Positions 33,475 through 41,613 of a stretch of 64,000 nucleotides of DNA are shown here, one piece after another. This DNA is from Paenibacillus sp. FSL K6-3182 (GTDB lineage: Bacteria > Bacillota > Bacilli > Paenibacillales > Paenibacillaceae): positions 2,165,501-2,229,500 of the forward strand of contig NZ_CP150265.1 of NCBI RefSeq assembly GCF_037976325.1, in the 5' to 3' direction. The notes beneath the pieces are model-generated. The model was not told the DNA's origin. It made no database searches and saw nothing but the letters and a program-made list of their open reading frames with translations. Within the stretch, counting starts at the first letter, position 1. Each line of letters begins with the position of its first letter. A program made the translations under genes and the position numbers.

Positions 33475-34236
33475 ATGAGGGGAAATATGAGGCTTAAGGT
33501 CCACGAATTAATTAAAATGAAGCAAAATGAGGAAAAAATGGATAAAAAAGAAACATCAGCGTTCCCTGAAGTAATTAATCAATTACGAAATACACTTAAA
33601 GACACTGAATTAACCATTATTCAACAAAAGCTAGATGAAGGCTTGGAGTATACATTATGGAATGGTTTTACTAATGAATTTGGACTTTATGGTCCGAAAA
33701 AAAATACCCATAAATCACGTTCAGCATCCATAGCTCAAAGTAGAGGAAGAGTATTTAATGTGGATTATGGTCAACACAGTATTGGGAGAGAGCAAGCCTT
33801 TCTAAGACCATCAGTTATTATTGCTGATTATTCCGATATTTCAATTGTTATTCCAGCTACATCTGAAACAGAAACTAAATTTGATAATCTTGCACCAGAT
33901 ATACAGAAAGCTGTGATAAAAGTAGATTCATCAATCTATACAGCTTTTAGTGTTGATTCGTACTTATTGCTTCATCAAATGAGAGCAGTGTCGAAAAACA
34001 GACTCAGAAAAAATTGTGGCTCTATTGCTAAAACGGAATTAATGAAGACGATTGAAGAAAAGCTATACAAATTCCATAGCCCATATATAAAAAAGACTGA
34101 AAGTGAAAAGATAAAAATTTTAGAACAAAATCTTGAACTGCAAACGAAACAACTTGAAGAACTAGAAAGAATTATATCTCAGCAAGGTCTTACACATCTA
34201 TTGCCAGAAGCTGCGGTTGCATCGGATAAGGTTTAA
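33475..34236 (+). CDS. MazF/PemK-fold protein with N- and C-terminal extensions
   Basis: The middle part (about residues 89-195) follows the PemK/MazF endoribonuclease pattern: GRVFNVDYGQHSIGREQAFLRPSVIIAD, then SIVIPATSE and a terminal SYLLLHQMRAVSKNRLRKNCGSIAK. The catalytic-type Arg (in LRPS, 111) and Thr (in PATS, 129) are present. Normal MazF toxins have about 115 residues; this one has 253, with a charged helical N-terminus and a C-terminal coiled coil (KIKILEQNLELQTKQLEELERI). No MazE-like antitoxin gene lies beside it. A small-RNA gene starts nine bases after its stop. An ATG at 33487 with AGGGG is an alternative start. Confidence 0.8.
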   Translation: MRGNMRLKVHELIKMKQNEEKMDKKETSAFPEVINQLRNTLKDTELTIIQQKLDEGLEYTLWNGFTNEFGLYGPKKNTHKSRSASIAQSRGRVFNVDYGQHSIGREQAFLRPSVIIADYSDISIVIPATSETETKFDNLAPDIQKAVIKVDSSIYTAFSVDSYLLLHQMRAVSKNRLRKNCGSIAKTELMKTIEEKLYKFHSPYIKKTESEKIKILEQNLELQTKQLEELERIISQQGLTHLLPEAAVASDKV

Positions 34237-34244
34237 ATTAAAAA

Positions 34245-34273
34245 TTGACAAATATAAAGAAGTGTCGTATACT
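34245..34273 (+). promoter_or_regulatory. Near-perfect SigA promoter of the small RNA
   Basis: TTGACA, 17 bases, TATACT. One of the best promoter matches in the element, placed directly after the MazF-like gene. Confidence 0.85.
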
Positions 34274-34279
34274 TTTCTC

Positions 34280-34412
34280 AAGCTAATAAATTGTTTTTAC
34301 GCAACCCATACTTGCAAAAATAAGTATGAGGCTTAACTTTAACGCAACCCGTACTTTAATAAGTACGAGGCTAAAACTCCCCCCAAGGAACTTTTCCTTT
34401 GGGGGGTTTCTC
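34280..34412 (+). ncRNA. Small RNA with two covarying hairpin repeats and a terminator
   Basis: Two repeats, starting at 34299 and 34342 (period 43), each consist of ACGCAACC, a 7-bp stem and AGGCT. The stems are CATACTT/AAGTATG and CGTACTT/AAGTACG: the A-T pair of the first is G-C in the second, a compensatory change that supports RNA structure. Loop lengths differ (8 and 4). A very strong terminator (CCCCCCAAGG ... CCTTTGGGGGG, T-rich) ends the unit near 34410. No ORF lies within. Tandem-repeat RNA with its own terminator beside a MazF-fold gene recalls type III antitoxin RNAs, although in known cases the RNA lies upstream of the toxin. Confidence 0.75.
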
Positions 34413-34487
34413 TTATTAAAACGATTCTTATGCTTAACTGATAATCTTTATTATATGAATTAACAACATTCTGGTTATGCTGATTGT

Positions 34488-34658
34488 GTGAATATCAGTC
34501 ATGGTACTTTGTATATTAATGAAAATCCAATTATTCCAAGCTGGGCTGGCAAATGGAAAAATAAAAGTAGGGACAGAACTCTGTATTTTAAGAAAGATGT
34601 TGGTTTTGAGTGGTTTCAAGAAAAGGAATGGTACTACTTGAATATGTCGTTAGACTAG
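34488..34658 (+). CDS. Small ORF or gene remnant, 56 codons
   Basis: Not recognised. An open frame from a GTG, containing HGTLYINENPIIPSWAGKW and FKKDVGFEWFQEKEWYYLN. It is aromatic-rich and looks protein-like, but no ribosome site is seen upstream and the frame opens only after a stop at 34461. It may be the tail of a lost gene between the small RNA and the defence operon. A hairpin AAACACTCG ... CGAGTGTTT with T run (34688-34726) follows. Confidence 0.35.
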   Translation: MNISHGTLYINENPIIPSWAGKWKNKSRDRTLYFKKDVGFEWFQEKEWYYLNMSLD

Positions 34659-34687
34659 AGTATCAATTAAAATAATATGTTTACTCG

Positions 34688-34726
34688 AAACACTCGGTCC
34701 TTTTGGGCATAACGAGTGTTTTTATT
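34688..34726 (+). terminator. Terminator before the defence operon
   Basis: AAACACTCG ... CGAGTGTTTTTATT stem-loop. Confidence 0.75.
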
Positions 34727-34910
34727 ATGACTACTCAAAAAGCTTTTTATAGAAATTGTCTCCATCAGATGATATTATAAGAACAAGTGTTCTCGATATT
34801 CGGGTATATCTTCCTCTGAACCCAGAAATATGGGTAATTAAGAGGGATAATAGAGGATGGTGTCGAAATGACATAGTGCGTAAGATTCATACTTATAAGG
34901 ATGGAAGTCT

Positions 34911-36143
34911 ATGGAGAGAAGTATTATCAGTCGGGTAGTGGGTGAACAAAGCAAGGGTGAAAGGCTGCAGCGACTAAGAGCTATCCAATTAATATTTGAT
35001 GAGCTTGAAAAATCACCTGATATATCTGTACTTGTGGCATGTGAACATATCGAGGACATATATGTAAGTAAAGAAGATGGAAACGGTAAACAAACAGAGT
35101 ATATTGAGAGTGATAAGAGTTATGAATCAAAATGCTTCTCTCTTAACTCTGATGAAGTAAAGAACAGCATAGTGAGTTTTTTGGATGTTTCTCATCATTT
35201 TGGGAAGCATATTCGCTTTGGGTTCTATACCAATACTGGTATTACAAATGAGAGAACTACTGAACTTTTAAAAAGACATAAATTAGAATTGCCTGAAAGC
35301 GAACTCATGCAGCTATTACTTGATAAAGATTACGAAACGGTTCTTCCATATTTAAAGTGCATCATACTGGATGATTATAAAAAACAATATCAGGGCAAAA
35401 ATGAGTCTGGATATTTAGATGCAATTGAACGTTATACAGATGAGATGTGGATTCATTTTCTTGAACAGATTGATTGGAAGTTTAATCAAGAAGATGAAAT
35501 CCAACTCGAAGCAACCTTATTGTTAAAAGTTCAAAGATGTCGTTTATATAACACCATAACGATATCTGGAAAAGAGCAGTATATTATTGATTCATTAGAT
35601 AAGGAACTTGAGAAAAGACAAGCATTCAAAGACCCCATCCATCGAATGATTAATACGGATACTGTGAGAAATAAGTTTCTTGAAATAGGTAACAATGTGG
35701 CAATGGAAAAGCCACTGGACCCATGTTATGAGGATTGGGAATCAATGGAAAAACCGTTTGACGGTCGAAACATTAATAGCAAAATTAAAGATGTATCGCC
35801 TGATTATGATGAAACCATGTTTGGGATTTTCGCACGAAAGATTGGGTCAATAAAAACGCAGTTAAGAAGAGTTCAGCATCAAGAACGTGGCGCATATTTA
35901 TATCGTGTGTTTGAAGCTTGTGAAGAACAACTAATACGAAATGTACATAAACAAACAAAAGATTCCACTGTTGAACCTCCAATCGTAGATGATTGGATAG
36001 AAATGTTAGTTCTTTCAGCGACAGCGCATCTTGAAGATTGGGGTAAAGATTACAATTATCCTTTTCAAAGTGAAAATGCAGTTCGTGACACGATTTTTGA
36101 ATTAATAGATTCATGTTATTTAGCTTTTGATAGGAGGAATTAA
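34911..36143 (+). CDS. Effector-like protein of a Lamassu/ABC-3C-type system (putative nuclease)
   Basis: First gene of a three-gene operon. The N-terminal 170 residues resemble the DUF4297/Cap4-type nuclease domain used by LmuA/DdmA effectors: RLQRLRAIQLIFDELEKSP, then EHIED (45-49), YIESDK (64-69), CFSLNSDEVKNSIVSFLD and RFGFYTNTGI. The acidic pair and the E-x-x-K-like group are where the nuclease site is expected, though the match is by eye. The C-terminal half is helical and charged. AAGGATGG lies upstream of the ATG. The stop codon is inside the ribosome site of the next gene, so translation is coupled. Confidence 0.65.
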   Translation: MERSIISRVVGEQSKGERLQRLRAIQLIFDELEKSPDISVLVACEHIEDIYVSKEDGNGKQTEYIESDKSYESKCFSLNSDEVKNSIVSFLDVSHHFGKHIRFGFYTNTGITNERTTELLKRHKLELPESELMQLLLDKDYETVLPYLKCIILDDYKKQYQGKNESGYLDAIERYTDEMWIHFLEQIDWKFNQEDEIQLEATLLLKVQRCRLYNTITISGKEQYIIDSLDKELEKRQAFKDPIHRMINTDTVRNKFLEIGNNVAMEKPLDPCYEDWESMEKPFDGRNINSKIKDVSPDYDETMFGIFARKIGSIKTQLRRVQHQERGAYLYRVFEACEEQLIRNVHKQTKDSTVEPPIVDDWIEMLVLSATAHLEDWGKDYNYPFQSENAVRDTIFELIDSCYLAFDRRN

Positions 36144-36150
36144 ATGTGCA

Positions 36151-36705
36151 ATGAATGACCAAATGAAGAATGAGAACCTTAATGTAAAGAAACGGATGAT
36201 GTTTAGCGCAGAGGACGATTATTACTACTTTGCATATAATACAATCATTTTTTTACATGAGCTTGGTTTCACTAGTGAGAGCAAACGGCTACAAGAATGG
36301 TCAAAATTAAATTATCTTATTCCCTTTTTATCTAACCATACTTTATTTTCTATTGTCTCCTCTAATAAAGTATTAGAAAGTAAAGCATCTCCAATCGATA
36401 GGATTCACTTGAAGGAAACTTATTTGAAGAGTAGGTTGCGATTAAACTGGGTAGGGTCATTGTTCTATGCTCTACAACAAAAGGGTATTCTTTCCATGTC
36501 CAAAAATGTGACTAGAAAATCATTTGATGTATGGCTTTGCATTGAGAATCTTCCAGAGGAATTTTTGTCATCAGAGTTTTTTAGAATGGAACGTGACCAC
36601 AGCAATGAAATTAAAACTATGTTTTCACATATAAGAACTATGAAGACTGATTCTCTACTTGAAGAACTGTTCCGCAAAAGGGGTGTACACATATGGGAAG
36701 ACTAA
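36151..36705 (+). CDS. Middle component of the Lamassu/ABC-3C-type system
   Basis: A 184-residue protein placed between effector and ATPase, as in DdmABC and other ABC three-component systems. The pattern fits the middle-component group: an N-terminal YYYFAYNTIIFLHELGF region, then HLKETYLKSRLRLNWVGSLFYALQQKGILSM and SFDVWLCIENLPEEFLSSEFF. These small proteins probably bridge the SMC-like ATPase and the effector. The ATG at 36151 is the first in-frame ATG; AGGAGG lies 13 bases before it. It overlaps the ATPase gene by 13 bases. Confidence 0.65.
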   Translation: MNDQMKNENLNVKKRMMFSAEDDYYYFAYNTIIFLHELGFTSESKRLQEWSKLNYLIPFLSNHTLFSIVSSNKVLESKASPIDRIHLKETYLKSRLRLNWVGSLFYALQQKGILSMSKNVTRKSFDVWLCIENLPEEFLSSEFFRMERDHSNEIKTMFSHIRTMKTDSLLEELFRKRGVHIWED

Positions 36706-38600
36706 AAATCAAACGAGTGCATTACAATGGCGATAAGTACACCTACAGTTCGCCGCTTTTAACTGACGGAGTTAATATTATTGAGGCTGGAAATGGTGGA
36801 GGAAAATCCACGTTTAGTGCTTTGATTTGTTATGCGCTTGGTGATTATGTTCACATGTTTAACTTCTCCAAAACAGAAGTGCATAAAGAGATTAAAAATG
36901 ATACTAATAATTTTGTTCTGCTTGAAATGGAAATCAGCCAAGAGACTTATTGGGTTAAGAGATATTTTGGACAAAAGCAGAATAACATGATTATTGTTCG
37001 TGATAAGAATGGCAATGAAGAAGCTTTATATTTAAACAGACAACACATGCCAGAGGGTCAATCCACTTATTCAGATTGGCTGCTTCAAAAACTGGGTATT
37101 GAAGTAGTCGATGTTTGGCAAGGAACTTCTCATTTTAAAGTTAATTTCACTGATTTGTTTCGTCTTATCCATTATGACCAAGGGACAGAGCCGAAAAAAA
37201 TATATAAAGAGCATAAGTCAGATAATAACTTTATTTCAGACTCAGCCCATATACGTAAAGTTATATTTGAGCTATTAGTAGGTCATCGTTTTTCTGAATA
37301 TTATGCCATGCTTGGTCAATTACGTGAATACGAAAAGCAAAGAGATGCTAAAAAGATACTTTTTGATAACTTTGGCGTATTAGCGACTGAAATGGGTTAT
37401 GACGTAAGCAGTCTTCCATCAAGTGAATTATTAAGAAAGCTAACAGAAGAAAAGTTAGAACTTCAACGAGTTCATTTATTGCGTCAGGATGTAAGAAATC
37501 GAAAATCAGATTCTTCAAAATTTGAACTACAAATTCAACAACTTCGTCAAGGGTTGGTTCAAAAAGAACAAGAGCTTGCAGAAGTTCAGACAAATCTCAG
37601 TAATGTTTCTTTTGAACAACGTGACTTGATTGAATTAAAAGAAGAACTGATTAGAGAAGTTTCGCATATTAATAAAATCATTTTTTCTCATAATACTTTG
37701 CATATATTTTCTCCAGACCACTGTCCTTGTTGCTTTAATAAAGTAGAGCGTATTAGTGGAGTTTGCTTATGCGGTGCTGAAATTCAAGAGGGTCAAAGCG
37801 AACACTTTTTTTATAACTCGCAAGAGTATGTAGAGATTTTACGTTCAAAACAAAAATCTGTTGAGACCATAGATGTGGCAATCAATTCCTGTGCCAAAGA
37901 GATTACCTCTTTACAGGAAGCCATAAAACAAATTCGTTTGAACCTGGATAGCATTCGAAATCAATTAAAAGAAGCTGAACAGCACACCAATTCTAACAAT
38001 CAAGAATTGCTCCAATTGAATGAGCGTGTTTATCATTTAAGAAACTCCATTCAAGATACTGATAATCGGATTAAAATGATTGAAAAGTATGAAGGAATTG
38101 AACGAGCTTATAACAAGGCTAAAAGTGATTTTTCATCACTTCAAACCAAAGTGAGGAGTACACAGGATGCAATCGAGCTATTAATAAACGCTCAGACCAA
38201 AAAGTTTAATGAGACCTATAATGGTTTTATGACTAAAACTTTAAGGGAAGTAACAAGCGCAGAGATTAACGAGGATTACATGCCTGTTCTAAATGATGGT
38301 GTTTATAGAGAGGCTAGTTCAGATGTGCCTAAGAGATTTTTATACTTTTTGACTTTGTTATCTATGTCTCTAGACGCTAAGAGTCGTATCCCATTCCCTC
38401 AGTTTTTACTTATAGATACACCTGAGAACTTAGGAATTGATAAAGACAATCTGGATAAATGTATGGATAGAATATCTGAATTACAATCAACAGACTATCA
38501 GATTATACTTACAACTGGATTAGGGAAATATCCAACTTCATTAGCAGGCTTTGTTAAACAAACCATTCCTGATGGTGAGAAGTTGTTGCAACTGAAATAG
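36693..38600 (+). CDS. SMC/Rad50-like ATPase of the Lamassu/ABC-3C-type system
   Basis: A 635-residue ABC ATPase. Walker A GNGGGKST is at 33-40. A coiled coil (about 195-330) leads to a zinc-hook-like centre (CPCC at 344-347 and CLCG at 358-361), and a second coiled coil (about 385-500) returns. The C-terminal lobe ends in FLLIDTPENLGID, the Walker B segment, and ILTTGLGKYP. It is short compared with true SMC (about 1,150) or Rad50, as usual for LmuB/DdmC-type proteins. Such ATPases sense foreign DNA ends or structures and activate the effector. AAAGGGG lies nine bases before the ATG. Confidence 0.82.
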   Translation: MGRLKIKRVHYNGDKYTYSSPLLTDGVNIIEAGNGGGKSTFSALICYALGDYVHMFNFSKTEVHKEIKNDTNNFVLLEMEISQETYWVKRYFGQKQNNMIIVRDKNGNEEALYLNRQHMPEGQSTYSDWLLQKLGIEVVDVWQGTSHFKVNFTDLFRLIHYDQGTEPKKIYKEHKSDNNFISDSAHIRKVIFELLVGHRFSEYYAMLGQLREYEKQRDAKKILFDNFGVLATEMGYDVSSLPSSELLRKLTEEKLELQRVHLLRQDVRNRKSDSSKFELQIQQLRQGLVQKEQELAEVQTNLSNVSFEQRDLIELKEELIREVSHINKIIFSHNTLHIFSPDHCPCCFNKVERISGVCLCGAEIQEGQSEHFFYNSQEYVEILRSKQKSVETIDVAINSCAKEITSLQEAIKQIRLNLDSIRNQLKEAEQHTNSNNQELLQLNERVYHLRNSIQDTDNRIKMIEKYEGIERAYNKAKSDFSSLQTKVRSTQDAIELLINAQTKKFNETYNGFMTKTLREVTSAEINEDYMPVLNDGVYREASSDVPKRFLYFLTLLSMSLDAKSRIPFPQFLLIDTPENLGIDKDNLDKCMDRISELQSTDYQIILTTGLGKYPTSLAGFVKQTIPDGEKLLQLK

Positions 38601-38603
38601 TCA

Positions 38604-38645
38604 ATCAAAGCAGAGACCGTTTTAATATGCGGTATCTGCTTTTTG
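38604..38645 (+). terminator. Terminator of the defence operon
   Basis: AAAGCAGAGACC ... GGTATCTGCTTTTTG stem-loop. Confidence 0.85.
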
Positions 38646-38853
38646 TATGGATTCATATCGTATTGTATGTAAGTCAAATATGAGATTTTTAATAATATAT
38701 TGAATCATTCAATGGTGTATGAAACAATTGATATTCATTTATTAAACTACAACGCTTTCCTGATGATAATTCCTGCTACTGATACATAGATTTGAAGAAC
38801 CATCGTTCCACTAAATGTGGAGTGTTGGTTTTTTAATTTGATAAAATGAATAT

Positions 38854-38873
38854 GAGTGTACTGGAGTGTACTT
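38854..38873. repeat. Right-end tandem repeat of the element
   Basis: GAGTGTACTG followed directly by GAGTGTACTT, a 10-bp period (one helical turn), ending 21 bases before the right junction. The same 10-mer occurs near the left end (19330). Likely recombinase-binding sites. Confidence 0.6.
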
Positions 38874-38894
38874 GTGATTGGAAACAGAATAAAC

Positions 38895-39857
38895 GAGGTG
38901 CATCGCTTTAATACAGCTAGGCAGGATGCGCTGCTTCCTGCTGTTGAGCAGGGCATTATTATTTTTATAGGGGCGACAACAGAAAATCCATTTCATCATG
39001 TGAATGGCGCTCTATTGTCACGTTCAACTTTGTTTCAGCTCGAAGCGCTTGGCGAGGAGCACGCCTATGAAGCGATGATAAGAGCGCTAGCCGATCGTGA
39101 GCGGGGTTTAGGCTTTATGGACTTGCAAGTAGATGAGGACGCGCTGCGGCATATCGCTGCAATGGCTGGCGGAGACATCCGCAGGGCGCTTAATGCGCTT
39201 GAGCTGGCTGCGGTGACAACGCCGTCTGAGATGGATGGTTCTGTCCGGTTGACGCTTGAGGTGGCTCAAGAGTCCATAAGGAAGCCGTCCATTCGCGCAG
39301 ATCTATCTACACAATATGATGTGCTGTCGGCGTTTCACAAAAGTGTAAGAGGTTCAAGCGACGCAGCGTTATTTTGGTTTTTATATGCTGTGGAGAAGCT
39401 GGGCATGGAGCCGATGACGTTTATCCGCAGGCTGATTGTGGCATGCAGCGAAGATATTGGACTTGCTAATCCGCAAGCGATGATTCAAGCGGTTACAGCG
39501 ATGGATGCCTATCATAAGATAGGCTGGCCTGAAGCGAAATATAACATCTCACAAGCGATTCTGTTCGCGGTAGAGAGTCCCAAGTCGAATGCTACTGCCA
39601 TTGCAATCGGCAATGCAGAGGCGGCAATCGAGCGAGCAGGCGGTGCAGAGGTACCGCTGCATTTGCGCGACACCCACTACAAGGGGGCGCAGCAGCTTGG
39701 CCACGAGGGGTATCAATATCCGCATGATTTTCCGAACCATTACGTAAAGCAGCAATATTTGCCGAATACGCTTGGGGGAATGACCTTTTATAAGGCTACC
39801 GAGCAAGGGATGGAAGATAAAATAAGGCAAAATCAGCAAAAACGCCAAGGAAAATGA
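38895..39857 (+). pseudogene. rarA: rarA 3' part, separated from its start by the element
   Basis: The remaining 320 codons of host rarA, starting with EVHRFNTARQDALLP (second half of Walker B) and including FIGATTENPFHHVNGALLSRS, ADRERGLGF, AMAGGDIRRALNALE and the C-terminal oligomerisation domain to FYKATEQGMEDK. An open frame can be read from a GTG at 38856 in the element, but it has no ribosome site and the product would lack Walker A. GC-richer than the element, like the 5' fragment. Confidence 0.93.
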
Positions 39858-39867
39858 TAAGTTAATT

Positions 39868-39946
39868 CATAAAAAAACTCCTGCTAATTTGATGGAGGTA
39901 AGCTCATTCCTAAGCTTACCTCTTTATCATATTAGCAGGAGTTTTT
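39868..39946. terminator. Nested bidirectional terminator
   Basis: AAAAACTCCTGCTAAT ... ATTAGCAGGAGTTTTT around an inner GAGGTAAGCT/AGCTTACCTC hairpin; closes rarA and the convergent copC-copD transcript. Confidence 0.9.
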
Positions 39947-39958
39947 CTTGTTATTCTT

Positions 39959-41044
39959 TTAAGCAATCGCAAACATCAGGCCGAAATAGCCGAATACCAC
40001 TGACAAAATACCCATTACAAAAGCTGGCATAAGCTTATTTACGCGATACATCCAAAGCAGACCGACCGCCATTAGTGCAGCTGCCGCAAGCATGAGCAGG
40101 CACTCCATGTTCAGCGTGAATTTCAAGCTGATGTCAGGGCTGAAGTTTCCTTTGTAAATTGAAGTGAAAAATGGAGAAGGTGATTCCGATTGCAGTGTCT
40201 CCTTCACCTTATGCGGTGGTGCTTGTTGACCAAGCACACCTGTTGCTGCAAGCACGAGCAAAGCAATGAAGCTTTCTGCTTTTAGCCAGCGTCTTGGATT
40301 GAAATTCGGATTGGTTTTTGCTATTTTTTTGTATCCGAAGCCATTTGAGAAAGCAAACAGCAGTAGAGGCAAAATCAGTAGATGTTTAATCAGCAGCATC
40401 TGACCGTAGGGAAGCATCCATGAGTTTACATATTCTGGAGTTGTGAATGACATAAGCGTAATGCCGGCAAGAAGCGTTACAACAACAGAAACTATGGCTA
40501 CTGGCGAAAACCAACGCAGAAATGCATTCCAATTGGCATCGTCTTTGGAAAACCAACTGATCACAAACAAAATGCCGATCCATACGCTGACTGCGAGAAA
40601 ATGAGCAGAATGTGTAATTAAACCTTTAAATCCATACAAGGATGAAGCATGTCCTGCATAACCCAGCCACACAATTAGCAAAAAGGTAACAAACAAAGCT
40701 ACCTTAGGCATATGCTTATCGCCCCGGAATGCTTTAAGCCCTAGTAGAAAAGCGAGTCCAGCTGATCCGATGGTTGTCCATACCCACGCTTTGCCTGTAT
40801 TAACATCGAGCAGGATGCTCTTTAGAATAGCGCCGTAGCTCATGTCAAAATCTTTGGCAAATACGATAGCAAGCTTATGAATAGGAACGTAGGATAAGAA
40901 CGGTATTGCTACTGCGCATGCGAGCAGCAGGCCATGCGGTACATGAACGGAAGGCCTTCTGTCCTCCGGTACAAGCCGCAATAGAAAGGTGCCCGTTAAA
41001 ATGGCGAAGCAAATGTATAGAAGGCCTTCGCTGATATAGATCAT
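39959..41044 (-). CDS. copD: CopD-family copper resistance membrane protein
   Basis: A 361-residue protein with about nine membrane helices. The family region HSAHFLAVSVWIGILFVISWF (His plus Trp-rich helix) and IKHLLILPLLLFAFSNGFGYKK are typical of CopD domains, which handle copper together with CopC. The start codon overlaps the copC stop by one base, so the two are coupled. Paired CopC and CopD proteins are known in copper uptake or tolerance. Confidence 0.88.
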   Translation of the reverse strand: MIYISEGLLYICFAILTGTFLLRLVPEDRRPSVHVPHGLLLACAVAIPFLSYVPIHKLAIVFAKDFDMSYGAILKSILLDVNTGKAWVWTTIGSAGLAFLLGLKAFRGDKHMPKVALFVTFLLIVWLGYAGHASSLYGFKGLITHSAHFLAVSVWIGILFVISWFSKDDANWNAFLRWFSPVAIVSVVVTLLAGITLMSFTTPEYVNSWMLPYGQMLLIKHLLILPLLLFAFSNGFGYKKIAKTNPNFNPRRWLKAESFIALLVLAATGVLGQQAPPHKVKETLQSESPSPFFTSIYKGNFSPDISLKFTLNMECLLMLAAAALMAVGLLWMYRVNKLMPAFVMGILSVVFGYFGLMFAIA

Positions 41045-41613
41045 TATTTGCGCCTCCGCATGAATAAGAGAACTGCTGCTACGATAATGACACCGATAAC
41101 GACATAAGGAGTATAGTTTGTCCCAGCATCATTAGTTGTAGCTTCACTGCTTCCTCCGTCAGTATTAGTGCTAGCATCAGGAGAAGGAGTAGGAGCCGTT
41201 GTCTCTGCTGGTGCTTCAGTAGCTGTAGCTGTTGGTTCTTCGCTTGGTTGTTCAGTAACAACAGGCGCTTCTACAGTAAACGAATAATCGCCTTCCACCG
41301 AATGACCATCCGCTCCGATAATGACCCACTTAACTGTATAAATACCATTAGGCAAAGGATTAGGTACTGATCCGGTCATCGTCATGCCGTCAACCTCGAC
41401 CTTTTCTTTTTCCATTTCCTCGCCCGCAGCATTTAATATTTTAAAATTACTAAGCTTCTCGATCTTTGTGTTAAATGTCATCTCTATACGCTCTGGTGAG
41501 GCAGCGACCGTCGCATCTCGCGCAGGCACCGCGCTTTCTAGTTTGGAATGGGCCATCGCTACGCCCGGAACGAGCCATAGAGCGGCAAGAAAAATAAGCA
41601 ATATTCGTTTCAT
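41044..41613 (-). CDS. copC: CopC-domain surface copper-binding protein
   Basis: A 189-residue exported protein: signal peptide ending AMA, then the CopC domain starting with His at the mature N-terminus (HSKLESAVPARDATV), ERIEMTFNTKIEKLSNFKIL, and the second His motif GADGHSVEGDYSFTV. These His residues form the copper site in the family. A Thr/Glu/Pro-rich linker of about 50 residues and a C-terminal helix with RRRK anchor it in the membrane. Likely hands copper to or from CopD. Confidence 0.9.
   Translation of the reverse strand: MKRILLIFLAALWLVPGVAMAHSKLESAVPARDATVAASPERIEMTFNTKIEKLSNFKILNAAGEEMEKEKVEVDGMTMTGSVPNPLPNGIYTVKWVIIGADGHSVEGDYSFTVEAPVVTEQPSEEPTATATEAPAETTAPTPSPDASTNTDGGSSEATTNDAGTNYTPYVVIGVIIVAAVLLFMRRRK

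Larger units (their letters stand above)
19253..38894. mobile_element. 19,642-bp Tn554-type element inserted in rarA, carrying its own rarA
   Basis: Defined by the two rarA fragments: host codons ...CTA-GAT end at 19252 and GAG-GTG-CAT resumes at 38895 with nothing lost or duplicated beyond a possible shared G. The interior is clearly more AT-rich than the flanks. From left to right it carries three tyrosine recombinases and a TnpC-like gene, a full rarA, a regulatory and accessory segment, a MazF-like gene with a small RNA, and a Lamassu-like operon. No target-site duplication and no DDE transposase are seen, consistent with tyrosine-recombinase integration. One-base ambiguity: 19253-38894 or 19254-38895. 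Confidence 0.92.

Noticed and set aside
34280..34412. Established type III toxin-antitoxin locus
   Set aside because: In known systems the repeat RNA lies upstream of the toxin; here it lies downstream with its own promoter, so the link is given only as a hypothesis.
34756..34938. ORF of 60 codons overlapping the start of the effector gene
   Set aside because: TTG start with no ribosome site and 28 bases of overlap with a gene that has a good site; kept out of the gene list, although a conserved leader peptide is possible.
19253..38894. Prophage or conjugative element
   Set aside because: No phage structural, terminase, relaxase or type IV secretion genes; recombinase operon and cargo fit a transposon.
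38856..39857. The 3' rarA fragment as a functional gene starting at GTG in the element
   Set aside because: No ribosome site and the product lacks the Walker A motif; treated as a pseudogene part.
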